The notes under the pieces were generated by a model. That model made no database searches. It was given only the letters and a program-made list of their open reading frames with translations, and was not told the DNA's origin. This document shows positions 40,150-52,365 of a stretch of DNA of 64,000 nt, one piece after another. The DNA comes from Myxococcota bacterium (GTDB taxonomy: Bacteria > Myxococcota_A > UBA796 > UBA9615 > JAKLKC01): assembly GCA_023150875.1 (NCBI GenBank), contig JAKLKC010000027.1, positions 18,348 to 82,347 of the forward strand. The letters are read 5' to 3'. Position numbers and translations under genes: made by a program. Position 1 is the stretch's first letter; each line of letters begins with the position of its first letter.

Positions 40150-42648
40150 TTGCGCGTCCTGATCGCCAACCCCCCGTGGTCGCGGCCCGGCTACTACGGC
40201 GTGCGTGCGGGTTCCCGCTGGCCCCACTTCGAGGCGGAGGCCCTGGACTATTGCCCCTTCCCGTTCTCCATGGCCTACCCCGCGTCGGCGCTGGAGGCGG
40301 CGGGGCACGAGGTCTCGCTGGTGGACGCCTGCGCCGAGCGCATGGATCGCCCCGCCTTCCTGGACCGGGTGACCGCGGCGAGCCCCGAGGTGGTGGTGAT
40401 GGAGGTCTCGACCCCCTCCATCGTGGAGGACCTGGAGACCCTGTCCCAGGTGCGGGCGCGGGTGGGGGCCGGGGTGCCGGTGGTCTTCGCCGGACTCCAC
40501 GAGAGGATGTTCCGCCCCGACTTCCTCGCCGCCGCCTCGGGCCTCGACGCGGTCTTCGCCGGGGAGTACGACGACACCCTCCTGGAGTGGGTGGATGCCC
40601 GGGAGCGGGGGCGCCGGGACCTCTCGGGGATCCGGGGCCTGGTGTGGAGGGAAGGGAGCGAGGTGCGGGCCAACCCGCGGCGGGACTCCATCCCCGACCT
40701 CGACCGTCTGCCCTGGCCGGCCCGCCACCTGCTGCCCATGGAGCGCTACCACGACGAGCCCGGCGGGATCCCGAGGCCCTCGGTGCAGATGTGGGCGAGC
40801 CGGGGTTGCCCCTACCGCTGCTCGTTCTGCGCCTGGCCGCAGATCACCTACGGAGACAACAAGTACCGGGTCCGTTCCGTGGAGCGGGTCGTGGACGAGA
40901 TGGAGTCCATGGTCGCCGACTGGGGCTACCGCTCCGTGTACTTCGACGACGACACCTTCAACATGGGGGATCGGCGCTGCGTGGCCCTGGCCCGGGAGGT
41001 CCGCCGCCGGGGCCTCGGGGTGGAGTGGGCGTTCATGGGCCGCGCCGACACCTCCTCGCCCCGGGCCATCGAGGAGATGGTGGCCTCGGGGCTCCGGGCG
41101 GTGAAGTTCGGCGTGGAGTCGGCCGAGCAGGGGATCATCGACCACGTGGACAAGCGCCTGGACCTGGGGAAGGTGCGGGAGGCCGTCGCCGCGTGCCGCT
41201 CCCTCGGGGTGAAGGTCCACCTCACCTTCATGTTCGGCCTGCCCGGGGAGACGAGGGAGTCCATGGAGTCCACCGTCGCCCTCGCCCGCGAGCTGGACCC
41301 CGACTCCCTCCAGATGACCATCGCCACCCCCTTCCCGGGGTCCCGTTACTGGGAGGAGCTGGTGGAGAAGGGGCACCTGACCTCCGAGGACTTCAACCGT
41401 TTCGATGGGTTCCGCTCGGCGGTGGTGCGGACCGAGGCCCTGGAGGCGGAGGAGATCCAGGCCTTCGTCCTGGGGGCCCAGCGGGAGTGGGAGGCCCGGA
41501 AGCGGGGCCAGGAGGGGCTCCGCCCCCAGGCGCATGCCGCGACCTCCCGGCGGGTGTCGGTGGTGATCCCCACCCACGAGGGGGCCGGGGAGTGGCTGCC
41601 CCAGTGCCTCTCGGCCCTGGGGGAGCAGCGGGAGCCCCCGGTGGAGTGGATCGCCGTGTTCGACGGCGGCGCCGCCGAGCTCGCCCGGTACGTGAAGTCC
41701 GTCCACCCCCACCTCCGGGTCGTGGAGACCGAGGGCCGGCGCGGCTTCGCCGGGGCCGCCAACGCCGGGATCCGGGCGGCGACCTCGCCCTTCGTGGCCC
41801 TGCTCAACGACGACGCCGAGCCGGAGCCCGGGTGGACCCGGGCGATGGTGGACGCCGCCCTGGCGTTCCCCGAGGCGGGGATGGTGGCGTGCCGGGTGCT
41901 TCGCAAGGGTGAGGAGGGCCAGGTGGACTCCGCCGGCCACGGCCTCACCCGCTGGGGGTACGCCTTCAACATCGGGTCGGGGGAGCCCGACGGCGGGCGG
42001 TTCGAGGCCGACCGCGAGGTCTTCGGCGCGGTGGGCTGCGCCGCCCTGTACCGGCGGGCGATGCTGGAGGACGTGGGCCTCTTCGACGAGGCGATGGAGG
42101 CCTACCTGGAGGACGTGGACCTGTCGGTGCGGGCCCGGCTTCGGGGCTGGGGATGCCGCTACGCCGCGGGGGCGGTGGTGCGGCACCGGGGCAGCGCGTC
42201 CTACCGGTTCCCCCGGGACGCCTGGCCCGTGGAGAGGGTCGCCCGGAACCAGGTCCGCCTCGCGTTGAAGGGGATGCCCCGGGCGGTGCTCGCCCGCTCG
42301 GCGGTGCCCGCGGCCCTGTTCCAGGCGGGTCTCCTCGCCCGGCGGGCGGCGGTGGACCGGCAGGGGGCGGCCCACGCGAGGGGGCTGCTGCGGGCGGTGG
42401 CCGACGCCGCCGACGCCGTGAAGGCCCGCAAGGGCGTCCTCGGGGCCCGGCGCCTCGGGGACGCGGACTTCGAGGCCCTCCTCCGGCGGAGCGAGGAGGA
42501 CCTGCTCCTCGCGACCGGTGCCGGGGTGCGGGGGGCCGCCCGGCGGGGCTGGCACCGGGCCCTCTCGGGCCTCTCCGGGCCGGGCATGGAGACCCCGCGG
42601 GGGGCCGCCGAGCCCGATCCCCTTCTCCAGTGGGAGTCCATCTCGTGA
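40150..42648 (+). CDS. Cobalamin-binding-type radical SAM enzyme fused to a C-terminal family 2 glycosyltransferase
   Basis: MRVLIANPPW B12-binding-like N-domain, SRGCPYRCSFCAWP (CxxxCxxC), GVESAEQGIIDHVDKRLDL, then VSVVIPTHEGAGEWLPQCLSAL...AALLNDDAEPEPGW...YLEDVDLSVRARLRGWGC in one uninterrupted ORF. Confidence 0.9.
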   Translation: MRVLIANPPWSRPGYYGVRAGSRWPHFEAEALDYCPFPFSMAYPASALEAAGHEVSLVDACAERMDRPAFLDRVTAASPEVVVMEVSTPSIVEDLETLSQVRARVGAGVPVVFAGLHERMFRPDFLAAASGLDAVFAGEYDDTLLEWVDARERGRRDLSGIRGLVWREGSEVRANPRRDSIPDLDRLPWPARHLLPMERYHDEPGGIPRPSVQMWASRGCPYRCSFCAWPQITYGDNKYRVRSVERVVDEMESMVADWGYRSVYFDDDTFNMGDRRCVALAREVRRRGLGVEWAFMGRADTSSPRAIEEMVASGLRAVKFGVESAEQGIIDHVDKRLDLGKVREAVAACRSLGVKVHLTFMFGLPGETRESMESTVALARELDPDSLQMTIATPFPGSRYWEELVEKGHLTSEDFNRFDGFRSAVVRTEALEAEEIQAFVLGAQREWEARKRGQEGLRPQAHAATSRRVSVVIPTHEGAGEWLPQCLSALGEQREPPVEWIAVFDGGAAELARYVKSVHPHLRVVETEGRRGFAGAANAGIRAATSPFVALLNDDAEPEPGWTRAMVDAALAFPEAGMVACRVLRKGEEGQVDSAGHGLTRWGYAFNIGSGEPDGGRFEADREVFGAVGCAALYRRAMLEDVGLFDEAMEAYLEDVDLSVRARLRGWGCRYAAGAVVRHRGSASYRFPRDAWPVERVARNQVRLALKGMPRAVLARSAVPAALFQAGLLARRAAVDRQGAAHARGLLRAVADAADAVKARKGVLGARRLGDADFEALLRRSEEDLLLATGAGVRGAARRGWHRALSGLSGPGMETPRGAAEPDPLLQWESIS

Positions 42649-43619
42649 CCCGACGCGCCCTGGTGACCGGCGGTGCCGGCTTCATCGGCAGCCACCTGGC
42701 GGAGCGGCTGCTCCGGCTGGGCTACGCCGTGACGGTGCTGGACGACCTGTCCAGCGGCCTGCGGGAGTACGTCCCCGCCGGCGCCGACTTCCTGCGGGGG
42801 GACGTGCGGCGCCTGGGAGACGTCCAGGCGGCCTTCGCCCGGCCTCCCGACGTCGTCGCCCACGTCGCCGGGCAGGCGTCCACGGTGCGGTCCTTCGACG
42901 ATCCGGGCTGGGACCTCTCGGTGAACGCCGTGGGCACCCTCAACGTGCTCCACGCCTGCCTCGCCGCCCGCACGCCGCGGCTGCTCCTGGCGAGCAGCAT
43001 GACGATCTACGGGCACCCGGAGCGCCTGCCGGTGCCCGAGTCCCTGCCGCCGAGGCCCATCTCGTACTACGGCGTCAGCAAGTGGGCGGCGGAGCGGGCG
43101 GTCCTCCTGACGTCGGAGCGCACCGACCTGCCGGCCCCGTTCCGGGCGACGGCCTTCCGCATGTTCAACGTGTACGGCGAGCGCCAGAGCCTCGAGAACC
43201 CCTACCAGGGGGTGCTGGGGATCTTCCTAGGGAACGTGCTCCGGGACGAGAGGATCCGGATCTTCGGGGACGGGGAGCAGAGCCGCGACTTCGTCCACGT
43301 GGACGACGTGGTCCGGGCCTGGACCGACGCCATCGACCGCGAGGCCAGCTTCGGCAAGGCCATCAACCTGGGGAGCGGAGAGCGGATCTCCATCAACGCG
43401 CTGGTGGACGCGGTGCTCCGGGCCCAGGGGAGGGACCGGAGCGGCGGGGTCGTGGAGTACGGACCGGCGCGGCCGGGGGACCAGCGCCACATGTGCGCCG
43501 ACCTGTCCCTGGCCCGGGAGGTGCTGGGCTTCCAACCGGCAGTGTCGTTGGACGATGGTTTGGAAAGGACGCTGGCCTGGGCCCGCGGCCAGGCGGCGTC
43601 CGCCGGGAGGGCCCCGTGA
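42645..43619 (+). CDS. NAD-dependent epimerase/dehydratase (UDP-glucose 4-epimerase-like)
   Basis: GTG start overlapping the upstream stop; RALVTGGAGFIGSHLAERLLRLG, SYYGVSKWAAE (YxxxK), MFNVYGERQ, FGDGEQSRDFVHVDDVV. Confidence 0.92.
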   Translation: MTRRALVTGGAGFIGSHLAERLLRLGYAVTVLDDLSSGLREYVPAGADFLRGDVRRLGDVQAAFARPPDVVAHVAGQASTVRSFDDPGWDLSVNAVGTLNVLHACLAARTPRLLLASSMTIYGHPERLPVPESLPPRPISYYGVSKWAAERAVLLTSERTDLPAPFRATAFRMFNVYGERQSLENPYQGVLGIFLGNVLRDERIRIFGDGEQSRDFVHVDDVVRAWTDAIDREASFGKAINLGSGERISINALVDAVLRAQGRDRSGGVVEYGPARPGDQRHMCADLSLAREVLGFQPAVSLDDGLERTLAWARGQAASAGRAP

Positions 43620-44622
43620 GGCTGCTGGTCACCGGCGGGGCGGGCTTCATCGGCGCGGTGGCGGCCCGGCGCGGGCTGCTCCGGGGCGACGAGGTGTGGG
43701 TGCTCGACGACCTCTCGCGGGCGGGCTCCGAGGAGCGCCTCGCGGGTCTGCTCCGGGACGGGCTGGAGTCCCGGCGCTTCCTACGGGTGGACCTCTCGGA
43801 CCGCGGCGCGGCGGAGGCGGCCCTGGAGGGGGTGCCGGAGCCGGAAGCGGTGCTCCACCTGGCCTCCCAGGTGGCGGTGACGACCTCGGTGGAGGACCCC
43901 CTGCGGGACTTCCAGGTCAACGCGGCGGGCACGGTCCACCTGCTGGAGTGGGTGAGGCGGCGCGCCCCCGGAGCGGCGGTGGTCTACGCCTCCACCAACA
44001 AGGTGTACGGCGAGCTGGCGGACCTGGTGGTGGAGAGGCGTGGCGACCGGCTGGCGTTCCGGGACCTGCCCCGGGGGGTCGCGGAGGACCGGCCGGTGGA
44101 CTTCCACTCCCCCTACGGGTGCTCCAAGGGGGCCGCGGACCTCTACTGCGTGGACTACGCGCGGATCTTCGGGCTCCGCACGGCGGTCCTGCGCCAGTCG
44201 TGCATCTACGGCCCCGAGCAGAGCGGCGAGGAGCGCCAGGGCTGGGTCTCGTGCTTCGCCCGCGCCGTGCGGGACCGCGCCCCTTCTACGGAGACGGCTA
44301 CCAGACCCGCGACCTGCTCCACGTCGAGGACCTGTGCGACCTGTACGACGTGGTGGTCCGAAGGGGGGAGCGGCTGGCGGGGGACGTGTACAACGTCGGG
44401 GGCGGCGCGCCGACGGCCCGCTCCCTGTGGGAGGTGCTGGGGGAGCTCCGAAGGGTCTCGGGCGTCACCGTCCCCGTGCGGCACGGCCCCGTCCGGCCCG
44501 GCGACCAGCCGGTCTTCGTCGCGGACGTGGGGAAGGCCGAGAGGGAGCTGGGATGGCGGCCCCGGATCCAGCCCGAGGAGGGGGTGGCGGGGCTGTGGGA
44601 GGAGATGGCCGGGAGGGGGTGA
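43616..44622 (+). CDS. NAD-dependent epimerase/dehydratase, frameshifted near 44280-44283
   Basis: VRLLVTGGAGFIGAVAARRG...SPYGCSKGAADLYC...SCIYGPEQ in one frame; YGDGYQTRDLLHVEDLCDLYDVV...RELGWRPRIQPEEGVAGLWEEM continues in the other frame after a CCCC run. Confidence 0.85.
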
Positions 44623-44633
44623 GGGGAGGGGGA

Positions 44634-46274
44634 TCACCTCCCCGTGCGGACCTCGATCCGTCGCAGGAACTCCCGCATGATGGAGCGATACAGCTCGTCC
44701 TTGAGGCGCTGGTCCTCACAGCCCGACTCGATGGTGGGGTTGTCGTTGATCTCGATGACGAAGATCCCCCGGTCGGTCTGCTTCAGGTCCACGCCGTAGA
44801 GCCCGTCGCCGATGGTGGCGGCGGCCTGAACCGCCAGGTCCACGACCTCCCCCGGGGCGTCCTCCACCAGGAAGGTGGAGAACCCCCCCTCCTCCACCCC
44901 TCCCCTGGGGGTGTGTCGCATGATCTGCCAGTGTCGCTTCGCCATGCCGTACTGGCACACATAAAGCGGCTTGCGGTCGAGGATGCCGACGCGCCAGTCG
45001 AACTCCGTATACATGTATTCCTGTGCCAGGATCACGTCGGACTCGTCGAACAGCGCCGCGGCCGTCGAGAGGAGCTCGTCGCGGTTCCTCACGCGGAACA
45101 CCCCCCGGGAGGACGACCCGTCGGGGATCTTGAGCACGATGGGGTAGGGGAGCTCCTGCTCCAGGGCCGCCACCCGGCTCCGGTCGACGATCACCGTCTT
45201 CGGCGTGGGGAGCCGGTGGGCCCTCAGCAGCTCGGCCAGGTAGACCTTGTTGGTACACTTGAGGATCGACGTGGGGTCGTCGATGACCGGGATCCCCTCC
45301 ACCTCCGCCCTCTTGGCGAAGCGGTAGGTGTGTCCGGCGAGGGTCGTGGTCTCCCGGATGAACAGGGCGTCGTACTCCGCGAGGCGGAGGATGTCCTTCT
45401 TCTCGATCAGGTCGACCTCGATCCCCATGCCCTCCCCGGCCTTCACGAAGCGCTGGAGGGCGCGGGGATCCGACGGGGGGATGGGCTCCTTGGGGTCGTG
45501 GAGGATGGCGAGACGGTAGCGGGGGGCCGGGCGGACCTTGGGCTCCCGCCAGGAGGCGCGGGTGTAAGCGGAGAGGGCGGTGGCCAGGTGCTCCGCCTGG
45601 TCCTCCCGGACCTCGTCCACCGACAGGGGCTCGATGGCGTGGATGGACCAGTCCTCCTTCCGGCGGATGGACACCTTCAGGAGGGGGGCGCGGAACCGGT
45701 CGAAGAGGCGGCGGGCCAGGTCCTGGAAGCGCCGGTCGTCGGGGATTCCGAGGAACACGTAGAGGCTGAAGGAGGTCTCCGGGGGGTTGGACATGCGGCG
45801 GATCCGCCGGCGGAGCAGGTCTTCGAGGTCCGGGAGGGCGTGGCGGTACAGGGACTTGTGGCCCAGGTCCAGGATGGTCCCCACCGAGGGGATCACCCGG
45901 TGGCCCCGCGCCTCGGCCAGCAGGGAGCAGTAGTAGCCCATCCCCAGGTAGGAGTAGGCGCGGCCCAGGTTGATCACCCGGGCGTCCCGGGCCTTGACCG
46001 CCTCGGGGCGCGTGATGTAGTCCCGGGCGGTGAGGACGGTGAAGGCGTCCGTCGGGAAGGAGAGGGCGGCCCGGCGATCCACCACGATCACCGGGGTCGA
46101 TGGGGAGGCACGGGGGACACCCGCCCGGCCCCCACCGGCCAGCGGTGGATCGAAGGGGGCGGGGCGGCCCGGGCCCGAGGGGAGCTCGTCGAGGGGTGCC
46201 ACGCCCCGGGGGACGGGGCGGGGAGACGCGGGCCGGCGGGCCCGCGAGGGAGGTTCGACGGGTGTCTCAGGCAT
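44634..46274 (-). CDS. RimK-like ATP-grasp ligase with N-terminal RLAN-type domain
   Basis: N-terminal [49 protein letters not shown]-grasp [59 protein letters not shown]. Confidence 0.88.
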   Translation of the reverse strand: MPETPVEPPSRARRPASPRPVPRGVAPLDELPSGPGRPAPFDPPLAGGGRAGVPRASPSTPVIVVDRRAALSFPTDAFTVLTARDYITRPEAVKARDARVINLGRAYSYLGMGYYCSLLAEARGHRVIPSVGTILDLGHKSLYRHALPDLEDLLRRRIRRMSNPPETSFSLYVFLGIPDDRRFQDLARRLFDRFRAPLLKVSIRRKEDWSIHAIEPLSVDEVREDQAEHLATALSAYTRASWREPKVRPAPRYRLAILHDPKEPIPPSDPRALQRFVKAGEGMGIEVDLIEKKDILRLAEYDALFIRETTTLAGHTYRFAKRAEVEGIPVIDDPTSILKCTNKVYLAELLRAHRLPTPKTVIVDRSRVAALEQELPYPIVLKIPDGSSSRGVFRVRNRDELLSTAAALFDESDVILAQEYMYTEFDWRVGILDRKPLYVCQYGMAKRHWQIMRHTPRGGVEEGGFSTFLVEDAPGEVVDLAVQAAATIGDGLYGVDLKQTDRGIFVIEINDNPTIESGCEDQRLKDELYRSIMREFLRRIEVRTGR

Positions 46275-46857
46275 CCTTGGCCTCTGGCCCCCGGGCGGTG
46301 GAGGGGGCCGCCGGGAGGGGCTTGGCGAGGCGGCGCGCCGGGGCGCCGTCGGCGTAATAGCGGGGGAGGTCCGCCACGGGGCGGTATCCGGCGCGGGTGT
46401 ACCAGGCGACGGCGAAGGCGTCACGCGCCCGGACCTCGAGGCGCAGGGCGCGGCACCCCGCGGCGCGGGCGGCGTCCTCCGCGGCGGCCAGGAGGAGGGT
46501 GCCGGCGCCACGGCCCGCGTGGTCGGGGTGGACCGCGATGGAGTAGAGCCGGGCGGCGGTCCCGCCGCGGCGGAAGAGCACGCAGCAGTACCCGATCGCC
46601 TCCCCTCCCCGGTGGGCGACGAGGGTCGCGTTCCCCGAGGCGAGCATGCGGCGGAGGGAGCGCTGGGACATGCGGTCCGTCGGGAAGCAGGCGTCCTCGA
46701 TCCCCAGGAGGGCGGCGAGGTCCGCGGCGGTGGCGGCTCGGACCTCGAGGAGGGCGTCCCGCGCGGGGGCCCTTCCGCCGGTGCTCGGGGTAGGAGGGCG
46801 GAACACGGGGATCAGGCGCCGCCGGCGGCGGCACACGGTTGCGGCGGCGTGGCCCAT
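46267..46857 (-). CDS. GNAT-family N-acetyltransferase
   Basis: [84 protein letters not shown]; overlaps the RimK-like gene by 8 nt. Confidence 0.9.
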   Translation of the reverse strand: MGHAAATVCRRRRRLIPVFRPPTPSTGGRAPARDALLEVRAATAADLAALLGIEDACFPTDRMSQRSLRRMLASGNATLVAHRGGEAIGYCCVLFRRGGTAARLYSIAVHPDHAGRGAGTLLLAAAEDAARAAGCRALRLEVRARDAFAVAWYTRAGYRPVADLPRYYADGAPARRLAKPLPAAPSTARGPEAKDA

Positions 46858-47097
46858 CCGCCCGCCGGGGAGCGCCGGAGACCGGCGGCGACGCCAGCGC
46901 CGACGCGGGCGGTGGGGGACTCGACGAGGGCCGGTGCCGGGGGCATCGGGGGACTCCGGGGAGGGCGGGGGAGGCTGGGCGCCCGGGCGACGCCGCGGCG
47001 GCAAGCTACCGCGCCCCGAGAACGCGTTCAAGTCGGAGGGAAGGAGGGAGCGGGGGCGGCGCCGGGCACCCTCCCGGTACCGGTCCCGGCGCCGGGC

Positions 47098-49389
47098 TCA
47101 TCCCCGGCGGGGCACCGCCGCCAGCACCGCGTCCAGCTCCTCCACCTCCACCGGCTTCACGAGGTGCACGTCGAAGCCGGCGTCCTGGGAACGGCGCCGA
47201 TCCTCCGCCTGGCCGTAGCCCGAGAGGGCGACGAGGCGCGTGGAGGAGGTGGTGGGGTCGGAGCGGAGCGCCCGGGCCACCGCGTACCCGTCGGCGCCTC
47301 CAGGGAGGCCGATGTCGCAGATCACCACGTCGGGGCGGGCCTCCCGCGCGGTCCGTATCCCCGAGGGGCCATCATAGGCGACCTCCACCTGGTGGCCGCT
47401 CAGGGACAGGAGCAGTCCCAAGCTCTCGGCGGTGTCCCGGTTGTCCTCGATCACCACCACCCGCAGCCCCCCCTCCGCGGCGTCGGGCTCTGGCGGGCGG
47501 TCCGGAGCCGGGGCGCCCTCCGCTAGCGGGAGGCGGACCCGGAAGGTGGAGCCGGTGCCGGTGCCGTCGCTCTGGGCCTCCACCGTCCCCCCGTGGAGGT
47601 CCACCAGCCCCTTCGTCAGCGCCAGCCCCAGGCCGAGCCCTCCGTCGGACCGGGCCAGCCCCTGCTCCGCCTGGCTGAACGGGTCGAACAGGCGCGAGAT
47701 CAGCTCCGGGTCCATGCCGACGCCCGTGTCCCGGACGGTCACCACCGCTTCCCGGGACACGGGATCGGCCTCGGCCCGCACCCACACCCGCCCGCCGGGC
47801 GGCGTGAACTTCCCGGCGTTGTGCAGCAGGTTCCCCACCACCTGCGCCAGGCGGGTGGGGTCGCCGTCCACCCAGAGGGGCTCCTCCGGACAGCTCACCG
47901 ACACGGACAGGCCCCGGGCCTCCAGGTCCGGCCGGTAGTCCCCCGCGGTGTGGCGCACGACCTCGGCGAGGTCGCGGCGCTCCCTGCGGAGGCGCATCCC
48001 GCCCCGGGCGATGCGGGAGACGTCCAGGAGGTCGTCGACGATGCGGGCCATGTGGGTGACCTGGCGGTCGATCAGGTCCCGGGCCATCACGGCCCTCCCG
48101 TCCCGGGAGCCCACCTTCCGCAGGATCTGGACGGCGTTGCGGACGGGGGCGAGGGGGTTGCGGAGCTCGTGGGCGAGGGTGGCGAGGAACTGGTCCTTGC
48201 GGCGGCCCGCCTCCCGCAGCGCCTCCTCGGCCTCCCGGAGCTCGGTGACGTCGGTGTTGGTCCCGAACCAGCGCACCACCTTGCCCGACTCGTCGCGGAT
48301 CGGCAGGGCCCTGGAGAGGAACCAGCGGTAACCCCCGCTCCGGCTCCGCAGGGGGAAGGTGTCCTCCCAGGGCTCGCCCGTCCGGATGCAGTGGCTGAAC
48401 TTCTCGACTACCTGGTCCACGTGGAGGGGATGGTGCACCTTGCGCCAGCCCCAGCCCTCCATCTCTTCCAGGGTCGTGCCGGTGTACTCGAACCACCGCC
48501 GGTTGTACCAGGAGATCCAGCCGGTCTCGTCCGCCATCCAGGCGAACTGGGAGATGTTGTCCGCCAGGGTGCGGAAGCGGGCCTCGCTCTCCCGCAGGGC
48601 GGCCTCGGCTTCCATCCGGTCGGTGATGTCCAACTGCGCCACCACCGCGCCGGCGATCCGTCCGCCCACGAGTCGCACGGGCGCCGCGGAGATCAGGAGC
48701 GTCCGGTGGGTGCCGGGGGCCTCCGGGGGCTCGACCTCCGCCAACTGGCCCCAGGTGGACTCCCCCTCCAGGGCCCGGGCCAGCGCCCAGCCCCGCGCCT
48801 CCACGGGATGGGCGGACCCCTCGGACCCGTCGGCCCACCGGCCCTGCCAATCCCCGCGCTCCCCCTCGCTCCCGGCGCGGGGGACCGACGGCCGGTGCGT
48901 CGCGGCCGGGTTCGTCCGGACGAGCCGGCCCTCGGCGTCCGCCACCACGATGCTCATGGGGGCGGCCGCCAGGACGGCGTCCAGCAGGCGGCACTCCGCC
49001 CCGGAGTAGGAGATCCCCACCCCGCCCTCGCCCCCCTCTTCATCGGTCGCCGTGCCCACCCAGCCCAGGGGCGGCCCGTCGCCCTCGGCCACCTCGTGGT
49101 CGGCGCGGAAGAGGAACCAGCGCCAGGTGCCGTCGGCCACGCGCAGGCGGCACCGCACCGTGAGGGATCGCCCGGCCGTGGACGCCCGGGCCCTCCACTC
49201 GCCGCGGTCGTCGGGATGAAGGGAGGCCATCCAGCCGAAGCCCATCGCGGACTCCCGGGGAAGGCCGGTGTACTCCTCCCAGCGGCGGTTGACGAAGTCC
49301 CAGGCCCCTCCCGGCCCGGCGGTCCAGACGATCTGGGGGAGCGCCTCGGCGAGGAAGCGGAACCGTGAGGAGTCTCGATCCGGGTTCAC
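47098..49389 (-). CDS. Soluble hybrid histidine kinase (three PAS domains, HisKA, HATPase_c, C-terminal REC)
   Basis: [12 protein letters not shown] and [24 protein letters not shown] cores, [62 protein letters not shown]...[14 protein letters not shown]. Start assigned to GTG (VNPDRDSS), uncertain. Confidence 0.88.
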   Translation of the reverse strand: MNPDRDSSRFRFLAEALPQIVWTAGPGGAWDFVNRRWEEYTGLPRESAMGFGWMASLHPDDRGEWRARASTAGRSLTVRCRLRVADGTWRWFLFRADHEVAEGDGPPLGWVGTATDEEGGEGGVGISYSGAECRLLDAVLAAAPMSIVVADAEGRLVRTNPAATHRPSVPRAGSEGERGDWQGRWADGSEGSAHPVEARGWALARALEGESTWGQLAEVEPPEAPGTHRTLLISAAPVRLVGGRIAGAVVAQLDITDRMEAEAALRESEARFRTLADNISQFAWMADETGWISWYNRRWFEYTGTTLEEMEGWGWRKVHHPLHVDQVVEKFSHCIRTGEPWEDTFPLRSRSGGYRWFLSRALPIRDESGKVVRWFGTNTDVTELREAEEALREAGRRKDQFLATLAHELRNPLAPVRNAVQILRKVGSRDGRAVMARDLIDRQVTHMARIVDDLLDVSRIARGGMRLRRERRDLAEVVRHTAGDYRPDLEARGLSVSVSCPEEPLWVDGDPTRLAQVVGNLLHNAGKFTPPGGRVWVRAEADPVSREAVVTVRDTGVGMDPELISRLFDPFSQAEQGLARSDGGLGLGLALTKGLVDLHGGTVEAQSDGTGTGSTFRVRLPLAEGAPAPDRPPEPDAAEGGLRVVVIEDNRDTAESLGLLLSLSGHQVEVAYDGPSGIRTAREARPDVVICDIGLPGGADGYAVARALRSDPTTSSTRLVALSGYGQAEDRRRSQDAGFDVHLVKPVEVEELDAVLAAVPRRG

Positions 49390-49677
49390 GTTCAAGGAGA
49401 GGCGCCCAGGTGCCCGGTGGTGCCGGGGAGTCACGGGACGTCGGGGCCGCGGGGCGCGGACCCATCCATGCCTCCGTGGTCGGTTCCCCGCGTCGAGGGG
49501 ACGAAGTCCGATGGGGCGCCTCAACCCGTAAGGTCCGGGAGGGACGCGGTCAAGGCGCGGGTTCCGCCCCGGGGGGAGGGCCCGCCCGCGCGCCGCCGGA
49601 ACTTCCCGCTTGCGTTCGGGCGCCGTCCGCTCTATCAACTCCTTCTCCTGGGGGAGGGTGGGGCCGAGCGGTGTCCC

Positions 49678-51156
<1,479 letters not shown>

Positions 51157-51167
51157 CGCGACCCGGG

Positions 51168-52331
51168 ATGGGCCCCGGGGCCGCCGACGTCGTGGTGCCC
51201 ACCCTCGGCCGACCCTCGCTGGCCGAGGCGGTGGAGTCGGCGCTGAGGCAGGACCCGCCCCCGGCGCGGGTGATCGTCGTGGACGACTCCGGCGGGGACG
51301 TGGGGCATCTCCTCGGCGCGCGGGCGGGGGCGGTGGAGGTCCTCCGGGGGCCCCGGCGGGGGCCCGGGCCCGCCCGCAACGCAGGGCTCGCCGCCGCGAC
51401 ATCGCCCCTGGTCGCGTTCCTGGACGACGACGACCTGTGGCTCCCGGGGCGGCTCGGAGCGACCGTCCGAGCCCTGGGGGCGGACCCGGGGGCGGTCCTG
51501 GCCGCGTGCGACGCGTTCGCCCCCGGGGGGCGCTACCTGGACCGGTTCCCGGGGCTGCCCAGGGGAGGAGCGGCGGTGGCCGACCCGTTCGTCCTGCTGG
51601 TGCAGGGGGGATCCTTCCTGTGCACCAGCGCGGTGACCGGGAGGCGGGCGGCCCTCATGGCCGCCGGCGGGTTCGCCGAGGACCTCCCCCAGGCCGAGGA
51701 CTACGCGCTCTGGCTGCGGATGGCGGCGGCGGGCGGGGGCGTGGCGCTGGTGGACGAGCCCCTGGTCCGCTACCGGCCCGGGCCCACGTCGGTGTCCCGG
51801 GACGGCACGGAGGCGGCGATCTGCGCCCGGGTGGCGGTGGAGCGGGCCTTCGCCGGGTCGGGGCGAAGGGGCGAGGCGGCCCTGGGCCGGGCGGTGGGAC
51901 CCGGTGCGGTCGTCGCCCTGACCGGCCCCCTGGGCGCGGGGAAGACCACCCTCGCCCAGGGGCTCGGCGCCGGCCTGGGGGTCCGGGCCTCGCGGGTGCG
52001 GAGCCCCACCTTCTCGGTCCTGGACGAGCACCAGGGCAGGATCCCCTTCCACCACGCGGACTTCTACCGCCTCGGCGACGGAGCGGAGCTGGAGGGGATC
52101 GGCCTCTCGGAGCTGCTGGGGGGCGAGGGGGTGGCGGCGGTGGAGTGGGCGGACCTCTTCCCGGAGGAGATCCCCGAGGGGGCGCTCTGGGTCCACCTGG
52201 ACCACGCGGCGGCGGGGGGGCGCGTGGCGACGCTCCGGGGCCCGGAGGGGGCGTGGGCCGGGGCGGTGGACGGGCTCGGGCTGCCCCCTGGGGAGCCCCT
52301 GGGGAGTGGACAAGCGCGGGAAGCGCACTAG
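51168..52331 (+). CDS. Family 2 glycosyltransferase fused to TsaE-like tRNA t6A biosynthesis ATPase
   Basis: N-terminal DVVVPTLGRPSLAEAVESALRQ...VDDSGG...GPGPARNAGLAAA...LDDDDLWLPGRL; C-terminal VVALTGPLGAGKTTLAQGLGAGLGV...SPTFSVLDEH...HHADFYRL...VEWADLFPE (TsaE). Confidence 0.87.
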   Translation: MGPGAADVVVPTLGRPSLAEAVESALRQDPPPARVIVVDDSGGDVGHLLGARAGAVEVLRGPRRGPGPARNAGLAAATSPLVAFLDDDDLWLPGRLGATVRALGADPGAVLAACDAFAPGGRYLDRFPGLPRGGAAVADPFVLLVQGGSFLCTSAVTGRRAALMAAGGFAEDLPQAEDYALWLRMAAAGGGVALVDEPLVRYRPGPTSVSRDGTEAAICARVAVERAFAGSGRRGEAALGRAVGPGAVVALTGPLGAGKTTLAQGLGAGLGVRASRVRSPTFSVLDEHQGRIPFHHADFYRLGDGAELEGIGLSELLGGEGVAAVEWADLFPEEIPEGALWVHLDHAAAGGRVATLRGPEGAWAGAVDGLGLPPGEPLGSGQAREAH

Positions 52332-52365
52332 GTTACACGGTTCATCCACCTGGGGAATCACCGCC

